DNA from: Neisseria lactamica
GTDB lineage: Bacteria > Pseudomonadota > Gammaproteobacteria > Burkholderiales > Neisseriaceae
Assembly: GCF_901482445.1 (NCBI RefSeq)
Contig: NZ_LR590477.1
Span: 2,108,001-2,172,000, forward strand
Reading direction: 5' to 3'
DNA: 64,000 bases
Every line of letters starts with the position of its first letter. Position 1 is the stretch's first letter. The notes under the pieces were generated by a model. The model was not told the DNA's origin and did no database searches. It saw nothing but the letters and a program-made list of their open reading frames with translations. Shown one piece after another: positions 53,497 through 61,297 of the stretch. The position numbers and the translations under genes are program-made.

Positions 53497-54648
53497 CTCT
53501 ATCTGACATCGGAAGCCTTAAAACGGGATGAACAGACAGCCCGTAAAATTTATTCCGTCATAAAAGAGCAAGTCAAACATGAATGCAGTTCCACAGGAAG
53601 AATTACCGAATGTCGTCAAAATATAGGACGCATTATCGAATTTACCCAAGACCAACGCTTTGACAGTCGGTTTAAGGACTTAGAAAAAGAATCCTTATAT
53701 TACCTAAATCAACATCCTGATTTAGTAGCCTCTTATTTGAAGGCTGAGTACGAAAAGCTGGATAGGGAAGACAAAAGTATCCTGCACCGCTACATCTCAC
53801 CCGGGGCTGAAATCGTTTCGGGCAGTTTGGGTGTTGTTCTTTCAGGAGTAGCCGGAGGCGGATCTTGTGCCGAGACTTTCGGCTTAGGCTGTGCCGCCGC
53901 TTTGGTTGGTGTAACGTCTTCCTACGATCATGTCATTACTGGGGCGAAGAACTTCGGAAAAAAAGCCAGCGAACAACGACCGACGATTACGGTTCAGACC
54001 TTGAAGCAGTTGGGGCTGTCGGAGCAGGCTGCGGAATATGTTCAGTTTTCTATAGATTTGTTCAGTGTGGGTAAATCAGGAGCCGGTATGCCTAAGGCTA
54101 AGCCTGTGTCTGATGCAAAACCGAGATGGGAGGTTGATAGGAAGCTTAATAAATTGACAACTCGTGAGCAGGTGGAGAAAAATGTTCAGGAAACGAGAAG
54201 AAGGAGTCAGAGTAGTCAGTTTAAAGCCCATGCGCAACGAGAATGGGAAAATAAAACAGGGTTAGATTTTAATCATTTTATAGGTGGTGATATCAATAAG
54301 AAAGGCACAGTAACAGGAGGGCATAGTCTAACCCGTGGTGATGTACGGGTGATACAACAAACCTCGGCACCTGATAAACATGGGGTTTATCAAGCGACAG
54401 TGGAAATTAAAAAGCCTGATGGAAGTTGGGAGGTGAAAACGAAAAAAGGTGGGAAAGTGATGACCAAGCACACCATGTTCCCAAAAGATTGGGATGAGGC
54501 TAGAATTAGGGCTGAAGTTACTTCGGCTTGGGAGAAAAGAAAGGAATTAGAAGGTCAAAAATGGAGAGGTACAAGTAAATCTGGTGTTGAAATAGAAGGA
54601 TTTACGGAACCTAATCGAACAGCTTATCCACTTTATAATAGTAAATGA
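53014..54648 (+). CDS. 3' end of tpsA: PT-VENN region and EndoU-type toxin tip, out of frame
   Basis: This frame continues the tpsA product after the G-tract shift (GGKHSRALNAGITLATGLL). It has a pre-toxin region, the VENN motif (QNAVENN), a roughly 230-residue linker/entry domain shared with cassette 3, and a variable tip after VEKNVQE. The tip has GGHSLTRGDVRV, GVYQATVEIKKPDGSW and TMFPKDWDEARIRAEVTSAWE, matching bacterial EndoU ribonuclease toxins with the catalytic histidine in GGH. It has no start of its own with a ribosome binding site, so expression depends on frame restoration. Confidence 0.85.
   Translation: MGVGGKHSRALNAGITLATGLLGGQSGLQSAVNAAAPYASEAIGRTFGHGENKNETAQAVGHFLLGAAIARVNGGNFAAGGSAAVAAEKAAEHLAQRYNDGKTAIDPQTGEFNANLLPEHIKEEIKSKIGVIASLTGAAVGGTPAEAQTGGAVGQNAVENNLYLTSEALKRDEQTARKIYSVIKEQVKHECSSTGRITECRQNIGRIIEFTQDQRFDSRFKDLEKESLYYLNQHPDLVASYLKAEYEKLDREDKSILHRYISPGAEIVSGSLGVVLSGVAGGGSCAETFGLGCAAALVGVTSSYDHVITGAKNFGKKASEQRPTITVQTLKQLGLSEQAAEYVQFSIDLFSVGKSGAGMPKAKPVSDAKPRWEVDRKLNKLTTREQVEKNVQETRRRSQSSQFKAHAQREWENKTGLDFNHFIGGDINKKGTVTGGHSLTRGDVRVIQQTSAPDKHGVYQATVEIKKPDGSWEVKTKKGGKVMTKHTMFPKDWDEARIRAEVTSAWEKRKELEGQKWRGTSKSGVEIEGFTEPNRTAYPLYNSK
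53098..54193 (+). repeat. tpsA segment duplicated in cassette 3
   Basis: 1096 bases nearly identical to 58360-59455, both ending at VEKNVQE where the toxin tips diverge. The few differences include one that changes KSKIGV to KSKSGV. Confidence 0.9.
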
Positions 54649-54674
54649 AGTATTGATTAAAAAGGTGTTTTTAA

Positions 54675-55094
54675 ATGTATAAAATAAAATGTTTTTATGA
54701 TCAGTTTAGTTCTGGTGAATTATTTAACTACTGCCAGTTTTTAGATAATTCTTCTAATCAAAAGATAAATACACGAGGAACAGTGTATCAATATATTATT
54801 TATGTTTTAACAGGAGACCTTTATCTACAAAAAGACATAGATGAAAATTTAGAATTTATCTATCAAGCAGAAAATAATCCCAATGAAGTTTATTCAGGAG
54901 GTGGACAAGGTTTTTGCTGGGATATTTCTGCTGAAAAAGTAGTTTTCTATCACAACGAATTTGATGAAGAAGACGGCTGGCCTGATTTAAGCTGTTCGCT
55001 GCATACTTTTAAAACTGCTTTAATTGCTTGGAATGCTTTTTTGCAATTGCCTAAAAGTATTCATTCGGTGGTGGAGACTGTGATTGAGGAATAA
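54675..55094 (+). CDS. Putative immunity protein to the EndoU-type toxin
   Basis: A 139-residue soluble acidic protein, 26 bases after the toxin stop, in strongly AT-rich DNA like other immunity genes. No signal peptide or membrane helix. I do not recognise the family; the role is inferred from position, size and composition. It would need to stay active even when tpsA is frameshifted if siblings deliver the toxin. Confidence 0.7.
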   Translation: MYKIKCFYDQFSSGELFNYCQFLDNSSNQKINTRGTVYQYIIYVLTGDLYLQKDIDENLEFIYQAENNPNEVYSGGGQGFCWDISAEKVVFYHNEFDEEDGWPDLSCSLHTFKTALIAWNAFLQLPKSIHSVVETVIEE

Positions 55095-55178
55095 GCATAA
55101 TTAGCTTAATGAATAGAATCAGCGATATAGATTGGACTGCAAATCCACGCTTATACGCTGTGCCATGATTAAGATGTT

Positions 55179-55203
55179 AGAACTTGTATTGAATACAAGT
55201 TCT
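55179..55203. terminator. Hairpin after the first immunity gene
   Basis: A perfect 10-base inverted repeat AGAACTTGTA / TACAAGTTCT with a 5-base loop, no clear T-run. It could end the tpsA-immunity transcript or be a relic of an insertion. Confidence 0.4.
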
Positions 55204-55308
55204 CATAAACGAATGGCAGCAATCCTTTGATTTAGATAAGATCCTTGATTTAGAATAATATTGTCCAATTATTTGCAATCATTCTATAAAAATCAAGGAA
55301 CTAAAATC

Positions 55309-55441
55309 ATGAACAAAACCCTATCGCGTCATCTTCAACTTTTGTCGTGGCTGCCTGATGGTTGTTGCAGAGAATGTGAAGTGCGAAGGTAAAAGCTGTG
55401 CCGATAGTGATTCAGCAAGCCGTAGCCCATATGAAACCTAA
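55309..55441 (+). pseudogene. Degraded tpsA signal-peptide region
   Basis: Allowing small indels the stretch reads MNKTL.RVIFN..RGC then MVVAENVKCEGK, which is the extended signal peptide start of TpsA proteins. It then stops. It shows that a second tpsA-like gene start once stood here, ahead of cassette 2. AAGGAA precedes its ATG. Confidence 0.65.
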
Positions 55442-55514
55442 ACTCAACAAGTAAGATGTGTGCGGAACGCACACATGCGGTTCTCAAGGTTTGAGCTAAG
55501 AGGCCGTCTGAAAA
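55414..55514. repeat. Cassette-border repeat A, copy 1
   Basis: A 101-base sequence from AGCAAGCCGT to AGGCCGTCTGAAAA, repeated at 60291-60391. It overlaps the degraded signal-peptide gene end and carries an AG-type uptake sequence. Confidence 0.8.
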
Positions 55515-55638
55515 TAACAAATGGGTTTTGCCTATGGTTGTTTTCAGACGGCTTCAGATTTCGCTTCCTCTTTTCCATATCCTATAAACATGTGATTAAA
55601 TTTTCATTTATGGCGTTTTTTTATCTTTTTGTCTGTTT

Positions 55639-57750
55639 TTGTGCATTGCTATAATTGCCCGCTTACATTACCATACCGAACAGGACAACAAACAAACCGG
55701 CGCCGGCGTACGTGTACAAGTTTCCTTGGGCACCGCCTGGGAGGCTTCGGGCAACTTCAACCAAAGCAAAGCTTCAGGCAGCAGTGACAGTGCGGCTATC
55801 CAATCCGGACTTTTTGCAGGAGAAGGCGGCTACCACATCGAGGCCGACAGCATCCACCTAAAAGGCGGAGCCATTACCTCTACCGCGCCGAAGGAGCAAA
55901 ATGAATTAACTGCCAAACGTCTTACTTTTGAAAATATTCAAAACCAAAGCAGTTATAGCGCATCCAATGTCAGCTTGAGCGGTAGTTACGGTAGCGACAG
56001 CCCCTCTGAACCCCCCGACAACGCCGACTTCCGTCAAACAAACTTAGGTAAGGCATTTGCACGCTCTGCAGGCAAAAATGGTACCGACTTCAACCCCGGC
56101 TTGCCGCAATATGAAAAAGGCGGCGACAACAGCACCACCTATGCTACCCTGAGCGAAGGCCGTCTGAACATCGGCGGCAAAGAGACCACTACGCAAGAAC
56201 TGGGTATCAATAGTGACAGCAGTAACGCACACCGTGCTGTTGCGGCTCTGCCCGATTTAGCCAAGATTACCGAAAAGCAACAGATTATAGCTAAAGCAAC
56301 TTCCGATATAGTAACCGCTGCGCACACTTTCAGCAGCAACCGCCAAAAAACCGCTGCAGAAAATAAAGCCAAAGCCGAATCGGAGTTCGAAGGTCGTCTG
56401 AAAGCCCAAAATGACGGCAGCTATGAAGCCTACGCCAAACTGGACGAAACCGAACGGCAAAAAATCCTAATCAACTACTCAGAAACCTATCGCAAAGCCG
56501 ATGCCGAAGCCCAAAATTGGGGGGTGGGAGGTAAACACAGCCGTGCCCTTAATGCCGGCATCACCCTCGCGACCGGTCTGCTTGGTGGTCAAAGCGGATT
56601 GCAAAGCGCAGTCAATGCCGCTGCGCCTTATGCCTCCGAAGCAATAGGCAGGACATTTGGACACGGTGAAAACAAAAACGAAACCGCCCAAGCCGTCGGA
56701 CATTTCCTTTTAGGAGCAGCTATTGCCCGCGTCAACGGTGGTAATTTTGCTGCCGGCGGCTCGGCTGCAGTTGCAGCTGAAAAAGCAGCGGAACATCTTG
56801 CCCAACGGTATAACGACGGTAAAACCGCAATCGATCCGCAAACAGGCGAGTTCAATGCCAACCTGCTGCCGGAGCATATCAAAGAGGAAATCAAATCGAA
56901 GAGCGGGGTGATTGCATCGCTGACGGGAGCTGCCGTGGGCGGTACGCCGGCAGAGGCGCAAACCGGGGGGGCGGTCGGGCAGAATGCGGTGGAAAACAAC
57001 CATCTGCTCGCAGGGCAGCGAATCCAAATGAATGCGGAATTCCGAGCATGCAAAGCCGATTGGCGTTGCGAATTTGAAGTTGATAAAAAATGGGAGAAGA
57101 TTGGGCTTAATAATACGAGAAAACTTTATGCGGCATGTGATAAAGGGATCAATACTGTCGCATGCCAAAATTTGAGGAATCAGATCGATAGATCTACATA
57201 TCAGGGTAAACGTGACTATAATTACCCCACGGGCTTTGAATTGAAAGGAGAGCTGTCAGGTGCGCTGGGGGTGGGTGTACAGGTCAACGCAAAAGTAATC
57301 GTAACTTTAGGGAACAGAGGTTCGTCCGTACAAGCTGAAGGCGGTGTGGGTTTAGGCTTGGGTGCGAAAGTTTCGGTAGGAGGAAATACCCAAAGGAGGA
57401 ATGTAGAGATGGACGAAAACAAAAGCCTTGCCGTATCCACGGAATACATCCTAGCTAATCCCAAATTCGGCTCTTCCCCGCAGGACGCGAACGCATCCTT
57501 GGGCACGAAAGCCGAAATTGAAGGTAAGATTGGGATTCTGAATATTAACACATCGTTTCATGGAGGAAGGGAATATAAGCCTAATGGCACTTCCTCCATC
57601 TATAAAGGAGGCGAAGCAAAGGTGTCTCTCAACACACAAATAGGCAGCGGGATAATGTTCAAATGGGACATTTGGAACGGAAAAAGTCGGCAATTTAAAA
57701 AGGATTTTAGAAACAAAGAGGGTCAAAAACATGAACACAAACTTAAATGA
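55639..57750 (+). CDS. Orphan tpsA 3' cassette 2 with a glycine-rich toxin tip
   Basis: From about 55671 the DNA copies tpsA 52168-53496 almost base for base, then diverges right after VENN. The frame is uninterrupted because the G-tract has six Gs. There is no signal peptide and no credible start, so it looks like a silent donor cassette. The new tip of about 250 residues begins HLLAGQRIQMNAEF with several cysteines (RACKADWRCEF, KLYAACDKG), then a glycine/valine-rich region (GALGVGVQVNAK, GGVGLGLGAKVSVGG) and a basic end. I do not recognise the fold; the neighbouring immunity candidate is a membrane protein, which hints at a membrane-acting toxin. Confidence 0.8.
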   Translation: MCIAIIARLHYHTEQDNKQTGAGVRVQVSLGTAWEASGNFNQSKASGSSDSAAIQSGLFAGEGGYHIEADSIHLKGGAITSTAPKEQNELTAKRLTFENIQNQSSYSASNVSLSGSYGSDSPSEPPDNADFRQTNLGKAFARSAGKNGTDFNPGLPQYEKGGDNSTTYATLSEGRLNIGGKETTTQELGINSDSSNAHRAVAALPDLAKITEKQQIIAKATSDIVTAAHTFSSNRQKTAAENKAKAESEFEGRLKAQNDGSYEAYAKLDETERQKILINYSETYRKADAEAQNWGVGGKHSRALNAGITLATGLLGGQSGLQSAVNAAAPYASEAIGRTFGHGENKNETAQAVGHFLLGAAIARVNGGNFAAGGSAAVAAEKAAEHLAQRYNDGKTAIDPQTGEFNANLLPEHIKEEIKSKSGVIASLTGAAVGGTPAEAQTGGAVGQNAVENNHLLAGQRIQMNAEFRACKADWRCEFEVDKKWEKIGLNNTRKLYAACDKGINTVACQNLRNQIDRSTYQGKRDYNYPTGFELKGELSGALGVGVQVNAKVIVTLGNRGSSVQAEGGVGLGLGAKVSVGGNTQRRNVEMDENKSLAVSTEYILANPKFGSSPQDANASLGTKAEIEGKIGILNINTSFHGGREYKPNGTSSIYKGGEAKVSLNTQIGSGIMFKWDIWNGKSRQFKKDFRNKEGQKHEHKLK

Positions 57751-58168
57751 CAAAGACAAAGCCATGGATACCGCAATCAGGTTTCAGAAAAGGATGAGGA
57801 TTCCGAAATTTTTCTTTTTAATTCTCGGAATCACAGTGGTTTTGGCATTTATCCAAGACGTGATAACGGGTTCTAACTTTCTGCAAATAACAATTGTGCA
57901 AATAATATTTGTGATATATTTCAGTTTCGGAGGTATCATAATTTTATTCTACATAATCATCGCAGGAATCTGCCCCTATTGCCACGAATTCCAAAAGATG
58001 AATTATGGCACCTCCGTCGGCATCGGGTCGGATAGCTTTACTTTCTTTAAAGGCATTTCCCCTGTTCCAAAAATCGATTACTGCAGCAAATGCGGCAAGC
58101 CCCTGTCTCCTGAAGCCGTAAATAAGGTAATGAATGATAAAACCGATGAAGAAAAATCTGATATTTGA
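57731..58168 (+). CDS. Putative membrane immunity protein of cassette 2
   Basis: A 145-residue protein whose ATG lies 20 bases inside the end of the toxin frame. It has two hydrophobic helices (FFFLILGITVVLAFI and a second around IIFVIYFSFGGIIILFYIIIAG in pieces), then a C-terminal part with two CxxC pairs (CPYC, CSKCGK), resembling a zinc ribbon. Immunity proteins of membrane-acting CDI toxins are often membrane proteins. The family is not recognised; the role is inferred from position. Confidence 0.7.
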   Translation: MNTNLNDKDKAMDTAIRFQKRMRIPKFFFLILGITVVLAFIQDVITGSNFLQITIVQIIFVIYFSFGGIIILFYIIIAGICPYCHEFQKMNYGTSVGIGSDSFTFFKGISPVPKIDYCSKCGKPLSPEAVNKVMNDKTDEEKSDI

Positions 58169-58292
58169 TGTAAGTTGATGCAGAACAAGCCACAATGTAA
58201 ACCAATCCTCCCTATAGAGTGAGTATGGCACGCACGCTGGCTTGAAGATTCCGCAATACCAATTATGTCTGCATCCCCCATTACTTGACGAA

Positions 58293-58394
58293 AGGCCGTC
58301 TGAAAACGGAAAAACCGTTTCAGACGGTCTTTGTTTAACTCCACCGATCCAGCGGGTTACAAAGCGCAGCCAATGCCGCTGCGCCTTATGCCTC
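58293..58394. repeat. Cassette-border repeat B, copy 1
   Basis: An inverted uptake-sequence hairpin plus CTTTGTTTAACnCCACCGA and AGCGGGTTA, leading straight into tpsA-derived codons. Repeated at 60378-60474. Confidence 0.8.
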
Positions 58395-59844
58395 CGAAGC
58401 AATAGGCAGGACATTTGGACACGGTGAAAACAAAAACGAAACCGCCCAAGCCGTCGGACATTTCCTTTTAGGAGCAGCTATTGCCCGCGTCAACGGTGGT
58501 AATTTTGCTGCCGGCGGCTCGGCTGCAGTTGCAGCTGAAAAAGCAGCGGAACATCTTGCCCAACGGTATAACGACGGTAAAACCGCAATCGATCCGCAAA
58601 CAGGCGAGTTCAATGCCAACCTGCTGCCGGAACATATCAAAGAAGAAATCAAATCGAAGAGCGGGGTGATTGCATCGCTGACGGGCGCGGCCGTGGGCGG
58701 CACGCCGGCAGAGGCGCAAACCGGAGGGGCGGTCGGGCAGAATGCGGTGGAAAACAACCTCTATCTGACATCGGAAGCCTTAAAACGGGATGAACAGACA
58801 GCCCGTAAAATTTATTCCGTCATAAAAGAGCAAGTCAAACATGAATGCAGTTCCACAGGAAGAATTACCGAATGTCGTCAAAATATAGGACGCATTATCG
58901 AATTTACCCAAGACCAACGCTTTGACAGTCGGTTTAAGGACTTAGAAAAAGAATCCTTATATTACCTAAATCAACATCCTGATTTAGTAGCCTCTTATTT
59001 GAAGGCTGAGTACGAAAAGCTGGATAGGGAAGACAAAAGTATCCTGCACCGCTACATCTCACCCGGGGCTGAAATCGTTTCGGGCAGTTTGGGTGTTGTT
59101 CTTTCAGGAGTAGCCGGAGGCGGATCTTGTGCCGAGACTTTCGGCTTAGGCTGTGCCGCCGCTTTGGTTGGTGTAACGTCTTCCTACGATCATGTCATTA
59201 CTGGGGCGAAGAACTTCGGAAAAAAAGCCAGCGAACAACGACCGACGATTACGGTTCAGACCTTGAAGCAGTTGGGGCTGTCGGAGCAGGCTGCGGAATA
59301 TGTTCAGTTTTCTATAGATTTGTTCAGTGTGGGTAAATCAGGAGCCGGTATGCCTAAGGCTAAGCCTGTGTCTGATGCAAAACCGAGATGGGAGGTTGAT
59401 AGGAAGCTTAATAAATTGACAACTCGTGAGCAGGTGGAGAAAAATGTTCAGGAAATAAGGAACGGTAATAAAAACAGTAACTTTAGCCAACATGCTCAAC
59501 TAGAGAGGGAAATTAATAAACTAAAATCTGCCGATGAAATTAATTTTGCAGATGGAATGGGAAAATTTACCGATAGCATGAATGACAAGGTTTTTAGTAG
59601 GCTTGTGAAATCAGTTAAAGAGAATGGCTTCACAAATCCAGTTGTGGAGTACGTTGAAATAAATGGAAAAGCATATATCGTAAGAGGAAATAATAGGGTT
59701 TTTGCTGCAGAATACCTTGGCAGGATACATGAATTAAAATTTAAAAAAGTTGACTTTCCTGTTCCTAATACTAGTTGGAAAAATCCTACTGATGTCTTGA
59801 ATGAATCAGGTAATGTTAAGAGACCTCGTTATAGGAGTAAATAA
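58352..59844 (+). CDS. Orphan tpsA 3' cassette 3 with a ParB-like toxin tip
   Basis: The frame opens after a stop at 58333-58335 and enters tpsA-derived sequence at SGLQSA. It carries the same PT-VENN and entry domain as the main gene. After VEKNVQE the tip changes to a ParB/Srx-like nuclease fold (SVKENGFTNPVVEYVEI, YIVRGNNRVFAAEYLG). No signal peptide or ribosome binding site is visible; a GTG at 58666 is the first possible start. It is best read as a silent donor: one crossover in the 1.1-kb shared stretch would give tpsA this tip and its immunity gene. Confidence 0.8.
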
Positions 59845-59846
59845 AA

Positions 59847-60311
59847 ATGGCAATTTGGAATTATCGGTACTACCTTATCCCATCAGCTGCTATCAGAAAT
59901 AAATTTAATGCAAATAAAGATATCATACTTGATGAGTATCGATCTAATGGTTTTCAGAATTTTAATGAGAATAAAAGTTTTGAAAATTACTTTATCGATA
60001 ATGATGTTATATTATCATCAATAATAAATGAAGCAAAAAAACAGCTTAAATTGAAAGAGTCTTGGGATAAAGACGCAATCATGTTTTGTGATAATTTTGG
60101 TAATAGTCTTACCGTTTGGCCAGATGATATAGAGTGTGAACTTGATTTAAGATTTGATTATACTAAATTTATTCAGAAAATCATTGATTGGGCAATAAAA
60201 TATAATTGTCTACTTGTAATAGGAAAAACAGGAAATGTAGTTTCCCCTAATATAAATAATCTAATGTATGAAATAAAAGCATATTTGGAAAGCAAGCCGT
60301 GGCCCATATGA
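59847..60311 (+). CDS. Putative immunity protein of cassette 3
   Basis: A 154-residue soluble protein beginning two bases after the toxin stop, very AT-rich. The last codons (KPWPI) coincide with the start of border repeat A, so the natural C-terminus has probably been replaced or trimmed by recombination. I do not recognise the family. Confidence 0.7.
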   Translation: MAIWNYRYYLIPSAAIRNKFNANKDIILDEYRSNGFQNFNENKSFENYFIDNDVILSSIINEAKKQLKLKESWDKDAIMFCDNFGNSLTVWPDDIECELDLRFDYTKFIQKIIDWAIKYNCLLVIGKTGNVVSPNINNLMYEIKAYLESKPWPI

Positions 60312-60391
60312 AACCTAAACTCAATACGTAGGATGTGCATGGAATGCACTCATGCGGTTCTCAAGGTTTGAGCTAAGAGGCCGTCTGAAAA
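60291..60391. repeat. Cassette-border repeat A, copy 2
   Basis: Matches 55414-55514 over 101 bases with scattered substitutions. It runs from inside the 3' end of the cassette 3 immunity gene to an AG-type uptake sequence. Confidence 0.8.
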
Positions 60392-60474
60392 CAGAAAATC
60401 GTTTCAGACGGCCTTTGTTTAACGCCACCGAGCCAGCGGGTTAAAGCGCAGTCAATGCCGCTGCGCCTTATGCT
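60378..60474. repeat. Cassette-border repeat B, copy 2
   Basis: Matches 58293-58394. It overlaps the end of repeat A copy 2 and leads into cassette 4. Confidence 0.8.
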
Positions 60475-60721
60475 GCCGAGGTAAAGAGAGTTTGATGGTG
60501 CTATTACAATCAATCGTTGGTATGAAGCCAAATCTGGTAATTTCTGGAGAGATCACACTTCTACACCTCAAAAATTCGAAAAATTTAAATCAGATATGGG
60601 TGATAGATTGAAAATTGCAACAAAAAATGGAGCAACATATGAATTACATTCAAATACACCAATCCCCAAACATGTTAAAGAATTTTTGAACAAAAAAGGT
60701 ATTAAATATTTTGAATATTAA
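60435..60721 (+). pseudogene. Cassette 4 remnant: restriction-endonuclease-like toxin tip
   Basis: The tpsA-derived SGL..NAAAPYA codons carry a two-base deletion and are cut short, then join a different frame (60488-60721, 77 codons) reading EFDGAITINRWYEAKSGNFW and ending KKGIKYFEY. The D..EAK pattern and the IATKNGATYELHSNTPIP segment match restriction-endonuclease-fold CDI toxin tips. Without VENN or entry domain it is a dead remnant. Confidence 0.65.
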
Positions 60722-60741
60722 AAGTTATAGGAGATTTAAAA

Positions 60742-60792
60742 ATGTCAAGAAGTGTAAGTTTAGATATTGATTTATATGTTAGCATCCAATGA
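60742..60792 (+). pseudogene. Remnant of the cassette 4 immunity gene
   Basis: ATAGGAGATTT precedes an ATG that opens a 16-codon frame (MSRSVSLDIDLYVSIQ) ending at the edge of the cassette. It looks like the start of an immunity gene cut by recombination. Confidence 0.5.
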
Positions 60793-60840
60793 ATAACTAA
60801 AAATGCAGAAACCACTAGCACTGTTTACCATTTACCCTCC

Positions 60841-61216
60841 CTATCTGCCGGTCAATACCAACTGTTGGCAGAAGGCTTCCCAATCGGCAAGGGGTACAAC
60901 GCGTGTGCCGCCTGCTAACCGGTGTACATCGGAAGTGCAGGCAGTGCGCCAATAGATGTAAAACGGAAGTTTGGCGATGTCGGCTTCCAATACGGCAGGA
61001 GCGTTATTTTGTCCTGGCGTATGCACAATTGGCAAGCCGAAATAACTGTATTGGCCGTCTTCCGCTTGGTTGTCTGTATGGCCACGGTGTTTACCGGTAC
61101 GGACAAACAGACGGCAGAATGCGTTCCAATCATGCAGAAACACAGCGGCTTGTCCGTCTATCAGGCTTTGGGCGGAACCGATGCTGCTGTCCCGCCAAAA
61201 CAGGTAGCAAATTCTG
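60841..61216 (-). pseudogene. 5'-truncated gene remnant beside the right-end iteron
   Basis: A minus-strand frame stays open from the iteron at 61217 to a stop at 60841, about 125 codons (FWRDSSIGSAQSLIDGQ to CQQLVLTGR). It contains two similar motifs, HDWNAFCRLFVRTGKH and ADWEAFCQQLVLTGR, suggesting an internal repeat. There is no clear start; the 5' end seems lost at the iteron junction. I do not recognise the family. Confidence 0.45.
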
Positions 61217-61241
61217 TATATATAACACCGTTTGTCGTGCT
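61217..61241 (+). repeat. Isolated iteron at the right edge of the accessory block
   Basis: TATATAACACCGTTTGTCGT followed by GC matches the iterons at 42-43 kb, 18 kb away. Its isolation here suggests the other end of integrated plasmid DNA. Confidence 0.75.
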
Positions 61242-61255
61242 ATACGGCAGCCGGT

Positions 61256-61292
61256 AAAAAAAACGCCACGTTTCAAACATGGCGTTTTTTTT
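61256..61292 (-). terminator. Terminator of the autotransporter gene
   Basis: AAAAAAAACGCCA and TGGCGTTTTTTTT with an 11-base loop: a strong bidirectional hairpin just after the stop. Confidence 0.9.
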
Positions 61293-61297
61293 GACGG

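Noticed and set aside
45281..60792. A MafB toxin island
   Set aside because: The N-terminal extended signal peptide, TPS domain and haemagglutinin repeats identify TpsA/CdiA; no MafA lipoprotein or MafB DUF1020 domain is seen.
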